64,000 nt of DNA from Paraflavitalea devenefica (GCF_011759375.1 NZ_JAARML010000006.1:62001-126000); one strand, 5' to 3'; shown: positions 1 to 9,080, numbered from the stretch's first letter. The notes: generated from the letters alone by a model not told the origin. Numbers and translations are program-made.

Positions 1-233
1 CAGGCAGTGTATTCAAGCGCCCTCCCGGCCACTTTGTAGGACCCATAATGGAACAACTGGGCCTGAAAGGCTATGCGGTAGGCGATGCGCAGATCTCTAA
101 AAAACACGGCGGCTTTATCGTCAACACAGGCAATGCCACCGGTAAAGACATCATCCAGTTAATTACGGATGTACAGGAGAAGGTAAAAACGGCCTTTAAC
201 CTGCACCTGGAAATAGAACAAAGAATATTATAA
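1..233 (+). CDS. murB: UDP-N-acetylenolpyruvoylglucosamine reductase, C-terminal fragment
   Basis: This is the 3' end of a gene that begins before the window. The frame starts at base 3 and reads GSVFKRPPGHFVGPIMEQ, then LKGYAVGDAQISKKHGGFIV and NTGNAT, up to the stop at 231-233. The GSVFKRP, GLKG-x-x-x-G-x-A-x-(I/V)-S-x-K-H and FI-x-N-x-G-x-AT segments are the conserved C-terminal substrate-binding part of MurB, the FAD enzyme that makes UDP-MurNAc for peptidoglycan in the cytoplasm. An internal ATG at 48 is not the start, because the conserved GSVFKRP lies upstream of it. The polysaccharide genes start 27 bases downstream on the same strand, but I see no functional link. Confidence 0.9.
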   Translation, partial: GSVFKRPPGHFVGPIMEQLGLKGYAVGDAQISKKHGGFIVNTGNATGKDIIQLITDVQEKVKTAFNLHLEIEQRIL

Positions 234-260
234 CTAAGAAAATACAGCGTACAGCGGGAC

Positions 261-1439
261 ATGAGCAAGAAGAATGTACTATATGGGGTCAGCAACTTTG
301 GCGGCGATATGGGAGGCCACCTGAGAAGTCTTAAGTCTATCCTGCAGGAAATGGCGGCGGAGAACAAGGTCAACATCTACCTGGTATTGTTCAGCCTCAA
401 AACACCGAAAGAAGGCACTTACAGCTTCCCTACCCCGCACTTTCATATTGTTTCCAATAACCTTTCCGGTTTGCGTTCCGTACGGCGCATGCGAAAAGAC
501 CTGCACCATTTATTTGCGCAGCAGCCCTTCGACATCATCCATGCATTTGATTCCAACGCGTACTACTTTCTGAAATCGCTCTCTGATAAGCGGAAGGTAC
601 CCATCGTACTGACCAAGTGTGGCGGCAACCCTGCGCCCAAATGGAAATACCCTTCCTGCAAGCACATGACCCTCTTCTCCGTGGAAGACCTGGTCAACTT
701 CAAAAGCCAGGCGCGCTTTCAACAATCCAACTTTCACCTGATCCCCAACAGGGTAAAAGCTCCTGTACAGGACCAGGCCCTTATAGCACAATTAAAAGCA
801 AAATACAACGGCGGCTTCGACTTCCTCCGGATCTCCCGCTTTGCCCGGCTGCATGAACACAGCCTGATGCAAAGCGTAGACCTTGTTAAATACCTGCGTG
901 CGCAGGGTATTCACAAACGCCTGCTCATACTGGGCGGCGTGGAAGATGAAGAGGTGTACAATAAAGTAAAAGCATCGCTGGAAGACGGTATGTTCCTGGA
1001 AACAGAAGAAGCATTCTGTAAGGAAGCCAGTAAGATCATTGAAGTGGCTGATATCGTGATCGGCTCAGGCCGCGGGCTCATGGAAGCTGCTGCCCTTGGA
1101 AAAGTATTGCTGGCGCCCAATAAGAACCTGAACCTGCCGGTACTGGTGGAAGAAAAGAGCTTTGACAATCTCTTTCACCACAACTTCTCCGGCCGTACAA
1201 AGTTTGATGCCCAATATGCCGCAGAGAATGAGCGTAACCTGGTGGCACTGGCCAGTGGGAAAGACAAGGAACGCTTTGCGGGCTTCTCCCGGCAAATGTT
1301 TGCCGATCATTTCGATATTAAGAATGGCATACCCAAATACCTCTCGGTCTATGACTCGGCAGCGTATGAACGGCAGCCTGATCTCATCGGCAGTATGGCG
1401 CACGCGATTGTCATCACCAAACGATTCCTTAAAAAATAA
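261..1439 (+). CDS. Glycosyltransferase, GT-B fold (GT4-like)
   Basis: 392 residues with the layout of a two-domain GT-B glycosyltransferase. The N-terminal Rossmann half opens with VLYGVSNFGGDMGGHLRSLK, where the Gly-rich GGDMGGH loop is typical of acceptor domains of GT4-like enzymes. The C-terminal half has RISRFARLHEHS and then IVIGSGRGLMEAAALGKVLL, which occupies the place of the donor-binding glutamate motif. It probably adds a sugar to a lipid-linked glycan at the inner membrane. The donor sugar cannot be told. It is the first gene of a plus-strand run reaching 8414, only 5 bases before the polymerase-like gene. The canonical EX7E motif is not clear, so a divergent family is possible. 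Confidence 0.75.
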   Translation: MSKKNVLYGVSNFGGDMGGHLRSLKSILQEMAAENKVNIYLVLFSLKTPKEGTYSFPTPHFHIVSNNLSGLRSVRRMRKDLHHLFAQQPFDIIHAFDSNAYYFLKSLSDKRKVPIVLTKCGGNPAPKWKYPSCKHMTLFSVEDLVNFKSQARFQQSNFHLIPNRVKAPVQDQALIAQLKAKYNGGFDFLRISRFARLHEHSLMQSVDLVKYLRAQGIHKRLLILGGVEDEEVYNKVKASLEDGMFLETEEAFCKEASKIIEVADIVIGSGRGLMEAAALGKVLLAPNKNLNLPVLVEEKSFDNLFHHNFSGRTKFDAQYAAENERNLVALASGKDKERFAGFSRQMFADHFDIKNGIPKYLSVYDSAAYERQPDLIGSMAHAIVITKRFLKK

Positions 1440-1444
1440 CAGCC

Positions 1445-2725
1445 ATGAAGCAAGGTCAATTCAGTTTCAGGTTGTTCTTATTTACCATACCGGTAAATTT
1501 TATATTTGACTACCTGTACTACTTTGGCGGTTCCCAATCGCTCACTTCTGTATTGAGGATTGGCTGGAACCTGTTTGTAGTGCTGTATTGCCTGCTCAAC
1601 AATAAGAAACTGCTTTCTCCCAAGTTCAACCTGCTGTATTTCTTACTGAGCTATTGGGCGCTGCTCATCCTTTTCTCTTCCAATATAGTAGGCTCGGCCA
1701 TGGAATACCTGAAGGTAGCCGTATCGCTTATGTTCTTTCCCATCGCATCTACACTGGTCAACAGTCATGAGCGCTTTGTGAAATTCCAGCGGTTTACCCT
1801 GTACTGTCTTGTCATCTATGCCTTCTTTGTATTGTTCTCCAACGTATTCGGCGGAGGCGATATCTCCTATGAAGGAGATGATGAAGAGGTATTCAAAACA
1901 GCCCTGGGCGATGCCAAGCTATATCCCCCGGCCTTCCTGGTAGGGCTCATCCCCTTCTTCCTCAAACAAAAGATCGTTACCAAAAAATACCTGTGGATCA
2001 TCATAGCATTTATCAACTTCTCCCTGTTGCTATTGTCCCTCCGCAGGACCACGCTCATCATCATTGCCGTGCTCATCACCCTGTTCTTCCTGTTTTCGGG
2101 CAAGATTGGCAGGCTCGTTGGTATCGTAGTGCTGGCCTGCATCCTGCTGGCCACCACCTTCCCGTTGTATGAGGAAGCGTTCATGAAACGTATAGAAGCC
2201 AGGAGCAACGTATATTCCGAAGACTACTCCGTAACCCAGGAAGGACGTTATATGGAACTGGGCTATGTGCTGGACGATTTTGAGCGCAACCGCTATGCAC
2301 CGGTACCGCATATCTTTGGCAAAGAAGCCTTCAACACCATCAACAACTATGGCTTTTATAAACCCCGGCCCATTCACGTAGATTATACCTATATCTTCTT
2401 TAGCTCGGGATTGCTGGGGCTATTCCTCTACCTCCTGTTTGTATTCCGCATCCGCCAGATGGGCATGTTCTACCGCTCCCGGATAAAACAATATGTACCG
2501 GAAGATTACTTTGCGGCCTTCCAGGCCATTTTCATCGTATTCCTGCTGGTAGGCCTGTCGGGCAACGTATGGGCCATGACCTACCGCATATACATATTCA
2601 GCCTGATGGGATCTTTCATCGGCTACTTTAAAATGCATTACCAGGCTAAGCAGTTTTATGAACAACAGCCGGCTGAACCAATCGATAACCCTACATTCAT
2701 TCATAACCCTCAACTGAGTTACTGA
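1445..2725 (+). CDS. O-antigen polymerase/ligase-like membrane protein
   Basis: 426 residues, strongly hydrophobic, with about ten predicted membrane helices (for example IIIAFINFSLLLLSL, LIIIAVLITLFFLF, LVGIVVLACILLATTFPLY). A long soluble loop at roughly residues 245-310 contains charged and aromatic residues (YSVTQEGRYMELGYVLDDF). This arrangement is typical of Wzy-type polymerases and WaaL-type ligases, which are recognised by topology more than by sequence. In this cluster it would polymerise the repeat unit on the periplasmic side. It overlaps the next gene by one base (TGATG), which indicates translational coupling. The polymerase-versus-ligase choice is open. Confidence 0.65.
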   Translation: MKQGQFSFRLFLFTIPVNFIFDYLYYFGGSQSLTSVLRIGWNLFVVLYCLLNNKKLLSPKFNLLYFLLSYWALLILFSSNIVGSAMEYLKVAVSLMFFPIASTLVNSHERFVKFQRFTLYCLVIYAFFVLFSNVFGGGDISYEGDDEEVFKTALGDAKLYPPAFLVGLIPFFLKQKIVTKKYLWIIIAFINFSLLLLSLRRTTLIIIAVLITLFFLFSGKIGRLVGIVVLACILLATTFPLYEEAFMKRIEARSNVYSEDYSVTQEGRYMELGYVLDDFERNRYAPVPHIFGKEAFNTINNYGFYKPRPIHVDYTYIFFSSGLLGLFLYLLFVFRIRQMGMFYRSRIKQYVPEDYFAAFQAIFIVFLLVGLSGNVWAMTYRIYIFSLMGSFIGYFKMHYQAKQFYEQQPAEPIDNPTFIHNPQLSY

Positions 2726-3780
2726 TGTACCCGTTAAAAAATATGTTGATCCTGGCTCCTTCTTTCCGTTCTTCCGGCGGTGTATCCACTTATGTACAGG
2801 CCCTAAAAGGCAACTGGTCGGTGGCAGAGCAATACTTCTTCCGTGGCAGTGGCAATTCCGGCAAGCTCATGAGGCCCCTGATGATGTTGAAAGAATACTT
2901 TGCATTCCTCTTCAAATGCATGACGGGCAATAAAACAGTGCTGGTCAATACCTCTATGGACCGCAAAGCCCATATCAGGGACAGTATTTTTATCCTCATT
3001 GCCTTTCTTTTCCGCAAAAGGATCTTCGTTTTCATTCATGGCTGGGACCAGGAGTATTATGGTTCCCGGGTACAAAGCCAGCTATCCCTGCTGTTCAAAG
3101 CCCGGAAAATATTTGTACTCTCCAATGAGTTCAAGCGGGAACTGCTGAGAAGAGGTTATAAAGGGAATGTGATCGTGGAAACCACGGTGGTGGAAAATGA
3201 ATTCATGGATTATTACCCTACGCCCAAATATGCCACCGGCCCCAACAAGCGTTTTCTCTACCTGGCCCGCCTGGAAAAAGAGAAAGGGGTGTTACTGGCC
3301 ATCGAAGCATTTCAGCAACTGGCTGCCCGGTACAAAAATATCCAGCTCGATATTGCCGGTTTTGGTTCACAGGAAGAAGCGGTGAAGGCTGCCATTGCAG
3401 CAACAGGCCTGAAGCAGATCAACTACCATGGCCTGGTAAAAGGCAACAGGAAGGCCGAGCTGTTCCGGCAGTCCGATATCTACCTGCTGCCCACTTCGCA
3501 TGGTGAAGGCATGCCCATCAGCGTGCTGGAAGCTATGGCGGCAGGACTGGCTGTGATCACCACTTCCGCCGGAGCGCTCAATGATTTCTTTAAAGATGGA
3601 GAAATGGGCTATAAGATAGCAACAGCCAGCACGGAAAGCCTGGTGCAGAAAATGGAAGAAGCCATTAAGCCAGGTAATAAAGTGGAACAGATAGGCGCCT
3701 TTAACCATGCTTATGCCCGTAACCACTTTACTGTAGCGAAGGTGATCAGCAGACTGGAAAAAGAAATACTGCATTCATAA
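2725..3780 (+). CDS. Glycosyltransferase family 4
   Basis: 351 residues, a classic retaining GT4. The N-terminal domain has MLILAPSFRSSGGVSTYVQAL (Gly-rich loop). The C-terminal domain has FLYLARLEKEKGVLLAIEAF followed by the EX7E donor-binding motif in HGEGMPISVLEAMAAGLAVI, then TTSAGALNDFF. It would transfer a nucleotide-activated hexose to the growing lipid-linked repeat unit in the cytoplasm. The start codon overlaps the stop of the polymerase-like gene, so the two are translationally coupled within the exopolysaccharide operon. Donor and acceptor are not predictable from the sequence. Confidence 0.88.
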   Translation: MYPLKNMLILAPSFRSSGGVSTYVQALKGNWSVAEQYFFRGSGNSGKLMRPLMMLKEYFAFLFKCMTGNKTVLVNTSMDRKAHIRDSIFILIAFLFRKRIFVFIHGWDQEYYGSRVQSQLSLLFKARKIFVLSNEFKRELLRRGYKGNVIVETTVVENEFMDYYPTPKYATGPNKRFLYLARLEKEKGVLLAIEAFQQLAARYKNIQLDIAGFGSQEEAVKAAIAATGLKQINYHGLVKGNRKAELFRQSDIYLLPTSHGEGMPISVLEAMAAGLAVITTSAGALNDFFKDGEMGYKIATASTESLVQKMEEAIKPGNKVEQIGAFNHAYARNHFTVAKVISRLEKEILHS

Positions 3781-3805
3781 AAACAGGCGTGTAAAATACC
3801 GGAAT

Positions 3806-4951
3806 ATGAAGACTTATCAAACCGAAGCCGTTTTAGGATCCATCATCACACAGGCCGATGCCGTGCAATTCAGGGGCATTGATCCCTATGACTTTGCCAG
3901 CTCCAACCTAAAGCTGCCCAAAGCACTATTGCCCAAGGTGTCCTTCATGAACAAAGTGTCGCCGGTTAACTTCAGGCCGTTCCTGGGCATCAAACCTTCG
4001 GAAAACTCCAAGTCCAATGCCCTCTTCATGCATGCCATGGTGAACGCGGATTACAAAGCCTACCAAAAGCAGGTAGAATACCTGTTTAACTGGTTTAAAA
4101 ATAACCGGAGCAAGGAGTTTGAAGAATTCTCTGTGGGCTTTGCTTTTGAAATGACGCTCTCCCGCTACCAGTCGGGCCCCGGCAAAACATCCCTCATCAT
4201 TACCCTTTTCACTTTATATGCCTTCATAGAATACTATCAGCAATCAGGCAACCGGGAAGCGCTGGAAGCCATTCTTTCTTTTGAAAGCCTGCTGGACAAG
4301 CACTGGCTCAAGTATGAAACAGACAACGAACTGTGGTACTCATACCTGCCCACGCAAAAGGATGAGGTATACAATGCCACTGCCAAAGTAGGCAGGTTCT
4401 ATGCCCTGCTGTATGGCATACAAAAAGAGCAACGCTATGCCGATAAGGTCCGTAAAATGCTCACTTACCTGGCCAGGGTACAGAACGCAGATGGCACCTG
4501 GGGTTACTCCACCAAGGCCGCGTATGTAGACAATTTCCATACGGCCTTTGTACTGGAGTCCATCTTTGAAATGAATAAAGTAAGCCCCTCGCCTGCTGCT
4601 GAAAAAATGTTCCGGGACGGGCTGGCCACTTATGAAGCACATTGCTTTGAAGGCAACCGGGCGCTCCATTTTCACAAGGCCCACCAGCCCAAAGATATCC
4701 GCAGCAATATCCTGCGCACCGAGATCCGCGATGCGGCCAATGCCATCATCCTGTTCTCCAAGCTGGGTAAGCGCGAAAAGGCAGCCGGCATCCTCGACTG
4801 GGCCATGCAGCACTTTTACCATGAACGTAAAAAGCACTTTTACTTTTTTGACAACAGGCTGTTCAAATCGAGGATCAACTTCATCCGCTGGCAGTCATGG
4901 ATGGCGCTGGCTATATCAGAATATTTAAAGACGGACCATGAAAAAAATTAA
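3806..4951 (+). CDS. Alpha/alpha-toroid protein of unknown function in polysaccharide operon
   Basis: 381 residues without signal peptide or membrane helices. Around residues 219-255 it reads LTYLARVQNADGTWGYSTKA and AYVDNFHTAFVLESIFEM, which resembles the (Q-x-x-D-G-x-W-G) repeats of squalene/prenyltransferase-type or glycosidase-type (alpha/alpha) barrels. Another helical pair near the C-terminus is LRTEIRDAANAIILFSKLGK. The fold suggests a carbohydrate-active enzyme such as a lyase, epimerase or hydrolase, but I see no catalytic signature that settles it. It sits between a GT4 and an acyltransferase gene, which starts 14 bases before this gene ends, so it probably acts on the polymer or its precursor. 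Function unknown. Confidence 0.6.
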   Translation: MKTYQTEAVLGSIITQADAVQFRGIDPYDFASSNLKLPKALLPKVSFMNKVSPVNFRPFLGIKPSENSKSNALFMHAMVNADYKAYQKQVEYLFNWFKNNRSKEFEEFSVGFAFEMTLSRYQSGPGKTSLIITLFTLYAFIEYYQQSGNREALEAILSFESLLDKHWLKYETDNELWYSYLPTQKDEVYNATAKVGRFYALLYGIQKEQRYADKVRKMLTYLARVQNADGTWGYSTKAAYVDNFHTAFVLESIFEMNKVSPSPAAEKMFRDGLATYEAHCFEGNRALHFHKAHQPKDIRSNILRTEIRDAANAIILFSKLGKREKAAGILDWAMQHFYHERKKHFYFFDNRLFKSRINFIRWQSWMALAISEYLKTDHEKN

Positions 4952-5447
4952 ACTCCTGTTCTATTACCTGTTCTTCTCCAAACTGCCCAATTCATGGTGG
5001 CCGGGCGGCAAATTATTCAACCGGCTGCGGGTAAGTTGCGTGAAAAGCATCCTACCGGTAGGCAAAAACACTAAAATCCAACGTTCTGTATATATAGGAA
5101 GTGGCAATAATGTCGTTATTGGTAGCAATTGCCAGGTAAACGAACTCGTTCGCCTGGACAATGTCAATATTGGCAACAATGTGATGATAGCCCGGGAATG
5201 TATCATACTGGGCAAAATGCATGAAAGCGCCGACATCCATACGCCCATGAATGAACAGGGCGTAAAGGACGTACAACAAACCTGTATTGAAGATGATGTA
5301 TGGCTGGGATTGCGGGTAGTGGTAATGCCCGGCATACATATACGCAAAGGCACCATCATAGCAGCCGGCGCTGTGGTCACCAAAGACACAGAAGCTTATG
5401 GCGTATATGGCGGCGTTCCGGCCAAACTAATTAAACAGCGGCAATAA
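4938..5447 (+). CDS. Hexapeptide-repeat acyltransferase (left-handed beta-helix)
   Basis: 169 residues. Isoleucine/valine-rich hexapeptide turns run from about residue 46 (IQRSVYIGSGNNVVIGSNCQ, then VRLDNVNIGNNVMIARECII) and continue with DDVWLGLRVVVMPGIHIRKG and TIIAAGAVVTKD. The DDVW-x-G and GAVVTKD-x-x-x-Y-x-V-x-GG-x-P-A-K elements are the acetyl-CoA-binding end of the serine-acetyltransferase/WbbJ-type group. It most likely O- or N-acetylates a sugar of the exopolysaccharide in the cytoplasm. It overlaps the preceding gene by 14 bases and is one base away from a second acyltransferase. The acceptor sugar is unknown. Confidence 0.85.
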   Translation: MKKIKLLFYYLFFSKLPNSWWPGGKLFNRLRVSCVKSILPVGKNTKIQRSVYIGSGNNVVIGSNCQVNELVRLDNVNIGNNVMIARECIILGKMHESADIHTPMNEQGVKDVQQTCIEDDVWLGLRVVVMPGIHIRKGTIIAAGAVVTKDTEAYGVYGGVPAKLIKQRQ

Positions 5448-5448
5448 A

Positions 5449-6027
5449 ATGAGCAAAGGCGCACTGACATACGGCACCCCAACGAGAAGCGTTGTTGACT
5501 ATTTCCATTTTTTCTACCTGGGACTGGCCAATCATTTCTTCAATAAAATACCCAGCTATTTTATACGGAAGATGATCTACCGCCACCTGTACCGCATGAA
5601 GATCGGCAGGCACACCAATATACAAATGGGAGTAAGGGTGTATGCGCCCTGGAAAATAGCCATTGGCAATAATTGCTCCATTGGTCATGACAGCCTGCTG
5701 GATGGAAGAAGGGGCATTAAGATCGGCAACAGTGTAGACATTGCAGGGCATGTAAAGATCTTCACCCTGGGGCACGACCTGAATGATCCTTCCTACAAAA
5801 CAACCGGCGCTACGGTGACCATCGAAGATGAGGCCAGTGTATTTACCGGGGCGTATGTATTACCGGGCCGTACCATCAAAAGAGGATCGGTCATAGCATT
5901 GGGATCGGTGGTGACCAGGGATACAGAAGAATGGACCGTGTATGGGGGCAACCCGGCCAGGAAGATCAATGTGCGCAGGATTGACCATTTAACTTATCAA
6001 CGTAACTATAAGAGATATTTTCATTAA
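5449..6027 (+). CDS. Second hexapeptide-repeat acyltransferase
   Basis: 192 residues. After an N-terminal helical stretch (DYFHFFYLGLANHFFNKIPS) come hexapeptide turns (IGRHTNIQMGVRVYAPWKIA, IGNNCSIGHDSLLDGRRGIK, IGNSVDIAGHVKIFTLGHDL) and the coenzyme-binding end (GAYVLPGRTIKRGSVIALGS, then VVTRD). The H-D/G-H-D residues in the coils correspond to the catalytic histidine region of the maltose/galactoside acetyltransferase superfamily. With its neighbour it indicates an acylated polymer. The gene starts right after the stop of the preceding acyltransferase. Substrate unknown. Confidence 0.83.
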   Translation: MSKGALTYGTPTRSVVDYFHFFYLGLANHFFNKIPSYFIRKMIYRHLYRMKIGRHTNIQMGVRVYAPWKIAIGNNCSIGHDSLLDGRRGIKIGNSVDIAGHVKIFTLGHDLNDPSYKTTGATVTIEDEASVFTGAYVLPGRTIKRGSVIALGSVVTRDTEEWTVYGGNPARKINVRRIDHLTYQRNYKRYFH

Positions 6028-6057
6028 TCAGTTTTACCTGTCGAAAAATTGAACCCC

Positions 6058-7101
6058 GTGAAAAACCAGCAAACCAAACCTGCCAAGATCCTGATAGACA
6101 TTAAGCACCCGGCCCAGCTCAACCTCTTCAAGGGGTTGTCCAAAGACCTGGTAGCGAATGGCTGGGATGTGACCATCAGTTATCTTGGCCGTGGCAAACT
6201 GCCAAAGATCATTGACAAGGAGTACGGTGAATTCAACAGAATACAGATTGGCCAGAGCCGTGGCAGCAAATGGTCCATCTTCTGGGAAGGCAACGTCATG
6301 CGTACCGTCAACTTCTTTAAGCTCATCTTCCGGCATAAATACAATATCTGTATATCGGCCAGCAGTATTCCCCTCGCCTATGCGGGTTACTTTACGGCTA
6401 CGCCTGTTATCCAGTTCTATGACGATCCGGAAAGAAAAGGCGTTAACCGCATCAATGCCTTCTTCAGCAACAAGCTCTTCTTTCCCCCGATCGTGGAGCC
6501 TTCCAAAAAGGTAGGCATCTTCAACTGCCTGAAAGAATGGAGCTACCTCAGTCCCGACAGGTTTACCCCCTCTACCAAAATACTGGAGCAATATGGCCTG
6601 AAAGAACATGAATACATCTTTGTGCGGGAGGTAAGCAACAAGTCATTCAACTATATGAACCAGCAGGATGCGATCGTATGCTCTTTTGCCGGTCGTATTA
6701 AGCCGGGCATCAAAGTGGTCCTTTCCCTGGAAGATAAATCCATTGCCGATAAATATCCTGCCGACTGGATCATCCTGCAGGAGCCGGTGGGCGATATTCA
6801 TTCCCTCATTTATTATTCCAAACTGGTGATCTCATCGGGCGACAGTATGGCGCGGGAAGGTGCTATGCTGGGCGTGCACAGCATTTATTGCGGTATCCGT
6901 GAGATGAAGGCCAACCAGTTGCTCATCAACGAAGGTATCCTGCGCCACCATCCCATTGATGCAGGTCTTGAGACCATCAATGAACTGGCCGCCAAACCTT
7001 TTGATGCAGCCGGGCAACAAGCCATCCGCCAGCGCCTGAAAGCGAAATGGGTGGACATGATCGATTTTATGAACACACAGATAAACCTCTTTAAAAAATA
7101 A
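6058..7101 (+). CDS. DUF354 domain protein (GT-B-like)
   Basis: About 347 residues. The N-terminus AKILIDIKHPAQLNLFKGLS and later SKLVISSGDSMAREGAMLGV, where SGGDSM-x-x-E-A-x-x-x-G is usual, are hallmarks of DUF354, a GT-B-fold family related to UDP-GlcNAc 2-epimerases and often found in glycan clusters of archaea and bacteria. No family biochemistry is firmly known to me. No ATG is available: the frame can start at TTG (6049) or GTG (6058), and I chose GTG because it is the stronger codon and keeps the conserved lysine-rich N-terminus. The next gene follows after 8 bases. It may be a transferase or an epimerase-like enzyme for the exopolysaccharide. Confidence 0.75.
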   Translation: MKNQQTKPAKILIDIKHPAQLNLFKGLSKDLVANGWDVTISYLGRGKLPKIIDKEYGEFNRIQIGQSRGSKWSIFWEGNVMRTVNFFKLIFRHKYNICISASSIPLAYAGYFTATPVIQFYDDPERKGVNRINAFFSNKLFFPPIVEPSKKVGIFNCLKEWSYLSPDRFTPSTKILEQYGLKEHEYIFVREVSNKSFNYMNQQDAIVCSFAGRIKPGIKVVLSLEDKSIADKYPADWIILQEPVGDIHSLIYYSKLVISSGDSMAREGAMLGVHSIYCGIREMKANQLLINEGILRHHPIDAGLETINELAAKPFDAAGQQAIRQRLKAKWVDMIDFMNTQINLFKK

Positions 7102-7109
7102 TCAATACT

Positions 7110-8414
7110 ATGAAAATCTCGATTTTTGGACTGGGCTATGTAGGCTGCGTGAGCCTTGGCTGTTTAGCAAAGAACGGACATGATGTGATCGGCGTTGATG
7201 TACAACCGCTGAAAGTGGACCTGATCAATGAAGGGCTGGCTACTATTGTTGAAAAAGACATAGATGTCATCATCAAAGAGGAATTCCAAAAAAAGAAGAT
7301 CCGGGCCACCCTCGACTTCCAGGAAGCGGTGCTGGACTCTGACCTGAGCATCATTTGCGTAGGTACGCCTTCCTCCAATACCGGCCACCTCAACCTCTCT
7401 TATATATACCGCACCGCCGAGCAGATCGGTGAAGCGCTGAAACGGAAAAATACTTTTCATACCGTAGTCATCAGGAGCACCGTATTACCCGGCACCAACC
7501 GGAAAGTAAGCGGTATCATTGAAGAACACTCCGGCAAAAAAAGGAATGAGGCCTTTGCCGTGATCTCCAATCCCGAGTTCCTGCGGGAAGGTTCGGCCGT
7601 AAAGGACTATTACAACCCTTCCGTAACCGTCATCGGCGGCGATAACCAACAAGCTATTGACCTCGTTACTTCTTTATACAAAGACCTCAAGGGCGCTATT
7701 GAAATTACCGACATAGAAGTAGCCGAGCTGATAAAATATGTCAACAACTCCTACCATGCTTTAAAGATCACCTTCGCCAATGAAGTGGGGAATATCTGCA
7801 AAGCATTGTCTATCGACTCGCATAAAGTGATGGGCCTTTTTTGTAAGGATACCCACCTCAACATATCACCGGCCTATTTCAAACCGGGCTTTGCTTATGG
7901 CGGTTCCTGCCTGCCCAAAGACCTGCGCGGCATGGTAACCCTGGCGCATGACAATTACATGCACACGCCCTTGCTAAAAAGCATTGATGACTCCAATGAA
8001 CACCAGAAGGAGCTTGCCTTTAATATGATCGTAAAAACCGGCAAGAAGAAGATCTGTTTCATCGGGCTCAGCTTTAAGGAAGGTACCGATGACCTGCGTT
8101 ACAGCCCTTCGGTAGACCTGGCAGAGAAACTCATCGGCAAAGGATACTCCCTTACCATCTATGATCAGAACGTGCATATCTCCAAGCTAGTGGGGGCCAA
8201 TAAAGCCTTTATCAATGAACACCTGCCCCACCTCTCTGAACTGATCACCGACGACGTGGAGAAAGCTATCAGCAATGCCGACGTGATCCTCATCAACCAC
8301 CGGACATTCGACATTGACAAACACATCCACCTGTTAAAAGATAAGATCGTGCTGGACCTGGTGAAGGTATCCTGGAATCACCCCAAGGAAAAGTATGAAG
8401 GCTTGTGCTGGTAA
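7110..8414 (+). CDS. GDP-mannose 6-dehydrogenase (AlgD-type nucleotide-sugar dehydrogenase)
   Basis: 434 residues, almost the length of AlgD (436). The N-terminal NAD-binding site is MKISIFGLGYVGCVSLGCLA, with the GYVGCVS-x-GC-x-A-x-x-GH-x-V-x-GVD signature usual for GDP-mannose rather than UDP-glucose dehydrogenases. The catalytic cysteine is C267 in FAYGGSCLPKDLRG, matching AlgD C268. The enzyme makes GDP-mannuronate by a four-electron oxidation, so the exopolysaccharide of this operon probably contains mannuronic acid or a derivative. It is the last gene of the run and is followed by a strong terminator. A UDP-sugar specificity cannot be excluded without structure or assay. Confidence 0.85.
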   Translation: MKISIFGLGYVGCVSLGCLAKNGHDVIGVDVQPLKVDLINEGLATIVEKDIDVIIKEEFQKKKIRATLDFQEAVLDSDLSIICVGTPSSNTGHLNLSYIYRTAEQIGEALKRKNTFHTVVIRSTVLPGTNRKVSGIIEEHSGKKRNEAFAVISNPEFLREGSAVKDYYNPSVTVIGGDNQQAIDLVTSLYKDLKGAIEITDIEVAELIKYVNNSYHALKITFANEVGNICKALSIDSHKVMGLFCKDTHLNISPAYFKPGFAYGGSCLPKDLRGMVTLAHDNYMHTPLLKSIDDSNEHQKELAFNMIVKTGKKKICFIGLSFKEGTDDLRYSPSVDLAEKLIGKGYSLTIYDQNVHISKLVGANKAFINEHLPHLSELITDDVEKAISNADVILINHRTFDIDKHIHLLKDKIVLDLVKVSWNHPKEKYEGLCW

Positions 8415-8437
8415 TACACCGGCACACCGTCAAGTAC

Positions 8438-8485
8438 ATAAATAGTTAAAGGGCCAACGATAACGTTGGCCCTTTAACTATTTAT
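8438..8485. terminator. Bidirectional terminator, 22-bp perfect stem
   Basis: Perfect inverted repeat with arms 8438-8459 and 8464-8485 around a 4-base ATAA loop. The inner part is GC-rich (GGGCCAACG/CGTTGGCCC) and the outer part is A/T-rich, giving a U-tract on either strand. It lies between the convergent dehydrogenase gene (plus) and the outer-membrane protein gene (minus), so it should stop transcription from both sides. Confidence 0.9.
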
Positions 8486-8534
8486 AAGCTGGTTGATTGC
8501 TCCGCTATATTTTATAAAAACAATAGCCAGGTGA

Positions 8535-9080
8535 TTACTCAGCACTTCTGGCAAAGTGGAAGTTATAAGCGATCATTAACCCGGCAACACCCGATTTGGC
8601 AGGCGTCTTAGTAGAAGTGGTTGTAAAATACCATACCGAAAAATCAATCTTGCTGTTGAGGGAATAACCTACAGATGGCATGTAAGAGAAACAGTTATAA
8701 TCGGTCCCTACAAATGACCAGCCGATCTGTGGTTCCATAAAGAAGAAACTGTAAGAATCTTCTTTCCTGAAATCATACCGGTAGCCCACCATGGCAGATA
8801 AGATATCGCGCTCTTTCAGGTTCTTTCCATTAGCGCTTCCATTACAGCTCAGGGCATTCATAGAGAGCGTACAATAATCCTGCTGTCCCAGCGGAAGGGC
8901 AAACTTACCTACGCCTCCTGCGGCCCATGAATAAGGCTTGTATTCTTTGTTGAGCGGCATCCCGGCTTGTCCTCCTATACTTAAAAAAGGACCATCACTC
9001 CATTGGGAAAATGCGAAGTTGGAAACAGACAATAGTAATAATATCCCGACAATGCGGGCCTGGGTAGCGGTAGCTATCAT
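8535..9080 (-). CDS. Outer-membrane beta-barrel protein
   Basis: 181 residues from the ATG at 9080. A TTG eight codons upstream (9104) is possible but would spoil the short signal-peptide n-region. The signal peptide is MIATATQARIVGILLLLSVS followed by NFAFS, with mature QWSDGPFLSIGGQAGM. The mature part alternates hydrophobic and polar residues with Tyr/Phe-rich strands (YSFFFMEPQIGWSFVG, KIDFSVWYFTTT) and ends in AYNFHF. This fits an eight-stranded OmpX/OmpW-size barrel. Function unknown. It is a single minus-strand gene sharing the terminator at 8438-8485 with the upstream operon. Confidence 0.65.
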   Translation of the reverse strand: MIATATQARIVGILLLLSVSNFAFSQWSDGPFLSIGGQAGMPLNKEYKPYSWAAGGVGKFALPLGQQDYCTLSMNALSCNGSANGKNLKERDILSAMVGYRYDFRKEDSYSFFFMEPQIGWSFVGTDYNCFSYMPSVGYSLNSKIDFSVWYFTTTSTKTPAKSGVAGLMIAYNFHFARSAE

